Assembly: GCA_015063645.1 (NCBI GenBank)
Contig: SVTS01000003.1
Coordinates: 1 to 64,000, forward strand
DNA from: Oscillospiraceae bacterium
GTDB taxonomy: Bacteria; Bacillota; Clostridia; Oscillospirales; CAG-272
Length of the DNA stretch: 64,000 nucleotides
Direction: 5' to 3'
In this document: positions 63,838 to 64,000 of the stretch, one piece after another
How positions within the stretch are numbered: position 1 is the first letter of the stretch
Layout of the letters: each line of letters starts with the position of its first letter
The notes under the pieces: model-generated
What the model was told of the DNA's origin: nothing
Seen by the model: only the letters and a program-made list of their open reading frames with translations
Databases searched by the model: none
Position numbers and translations under genes: made by a program

Positions 63838-63868
63838 GGAATCGCCTCCTTTGGTGTTTGTTTTATTC

Positions 63869-63897
63869 AGTATAGCAGATTCTCTGGCTCCGGTCAA
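63869..63897 (-). promoter_or_regulatory. Promoter of the leader peptide / ABC-class ATPase gene
   Basis: On the minus strand TTGACC (63897-63892), 17-nt spacer and TATACT (63874-63869). Confidence 0.7.
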
Positions 63898-63931
63898 CGC
63901 AGAGATTGATTAGAATAAATCTCTACAGCGG

Positions 63932-63963
63932 AAAAGGGAACTTTCAAACGAAAGTTCCCTTTT
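63932..63963 (-). terminator. Terminator of the gene entering from the right
   Basis: A 14-bp stem (63932-63945 / 63950-63963) with a 4-nt loop; its own arm supplies four T on the minus strand. It follows a minus-strand stop codon at 63972-63974. Confidence 0.6.
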
Positions 63964-63971
63964 AATCTCAT

Positions 63972-64000
63972 TTAAGCGGCAATCATGGGATAAACCATGA
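63972..64000 (-). CDS. Possible 3' end of a minus-strand gene cut by the window edge
   Basis: Read on the minus strand the last bases encode ...MVYPMIAA and then TAA at 63974-63972, followed 9 nt later by a terminator hairpin. Too little is present to name the product; the call rests mainly on the terminator. Confidence 0.35.

Noticed and set aside
1-64000. CRISPR arrays, insertion sequences, prophage, tRNA genes
   Set aside because: I saw no regularly spaced direct repeats, transposase or phage motifs, and no tRNA T-arm consensus in a plausible cloverleaf.

Overview
The window is a moderately GC-rich (by eye roughly 55-58% G+C) stretch of core chromosome from a low-copy-number, densely packed Firmicutes genome. 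A germination protease gene (gpr) and spoIIP lie side by side, so the organism is very probably an endospore-forming member of the Clostridia. An S-layer-homology surface protein, a SigH-like sigma factor, DUF4364 and DUF4321 proteins, type-2 galT and cytoplasmic GH29/GH78 glycosidases fit a gut Oscillospirales/Christensenellales-like lineage. The exact taxon is inference. Promoters of the TTGACA-17-TATAAT type and AGGAGG-like ribosome sites are easy to see. I found no IS element, prophage, CRISPR array, rRNA or tRNA gene inside the window.

Layout. 1-273: two consensus promoters in tandem pointing left out of the window, most likely the start of an rRNA operon. 274-5030: DUF421 membrane protein, galT, nitroreductase, GH29 fucosidase and an endonuclease/exonuclease/phosphatase. 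5137-11557: YhaO/YhaN-like nuclease pair, ClC channel and two uncharacterised membrane proteins. 11646-14594: rbfA, nrnA-like, truB and a nitroreductase. 14616-21467 (minus): a membrane-anchored protein, GDPD, MFS transporter, HD hydrolase, P-loop kinase-like protein, YbaK, proA and proB. 21665-30447 (plus): zapA-like, U32 peptidase, dut, DUF4321, maf, mreBCD and a class B PBP, i.e. the elongation/cell-shape cluster. 30458-36486: GH78 enzyme convergent with a very large SLH-repeat surface protein. 36556-50715 (mostly minus): UDG, P-type ATPase, YihY, TIGR03960 radical SAM protein, a P-type-ATPase-like pseudoenzyme, RlmB-like methyltransferase, zinc-ribbon protein, SigH-like sigma factor, DUF4364 and an oligopeptide-binding lipoprotein. 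51012-53254: gpr-spoIIP. 53233-59985: HAD phosphatase, nucleotidyltransferase, type II pantothenate kinase-like protein, NlpC/P60-like protein, homoserine dehydrogenase, cyclase and GDSL hydrolase. 60089-64000: a BlaI/M56 regulatory pair whose M56 protein carries an M23 peptidase domain, and an ABC-class ATPase preceded by a leader peptide and terminator.

The points most worth a second look are: the 807-residue membrane protein at 43655-46078, which looks like a P1B-type ATPase that has lost its DKTGT, TGES and TGD motifs; the M56-M23 fusion controlled by a BlaI-type repressor with a mirrored pair of operators; the promoter / 16-codon leader ORF / terminator / alternative-pairing arrangement ahead of the ABC-class ATPase at the right end; and the eight-fold repeat of the SLH protein. 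All function statements rest on motif recognition by eye; no database search was run.
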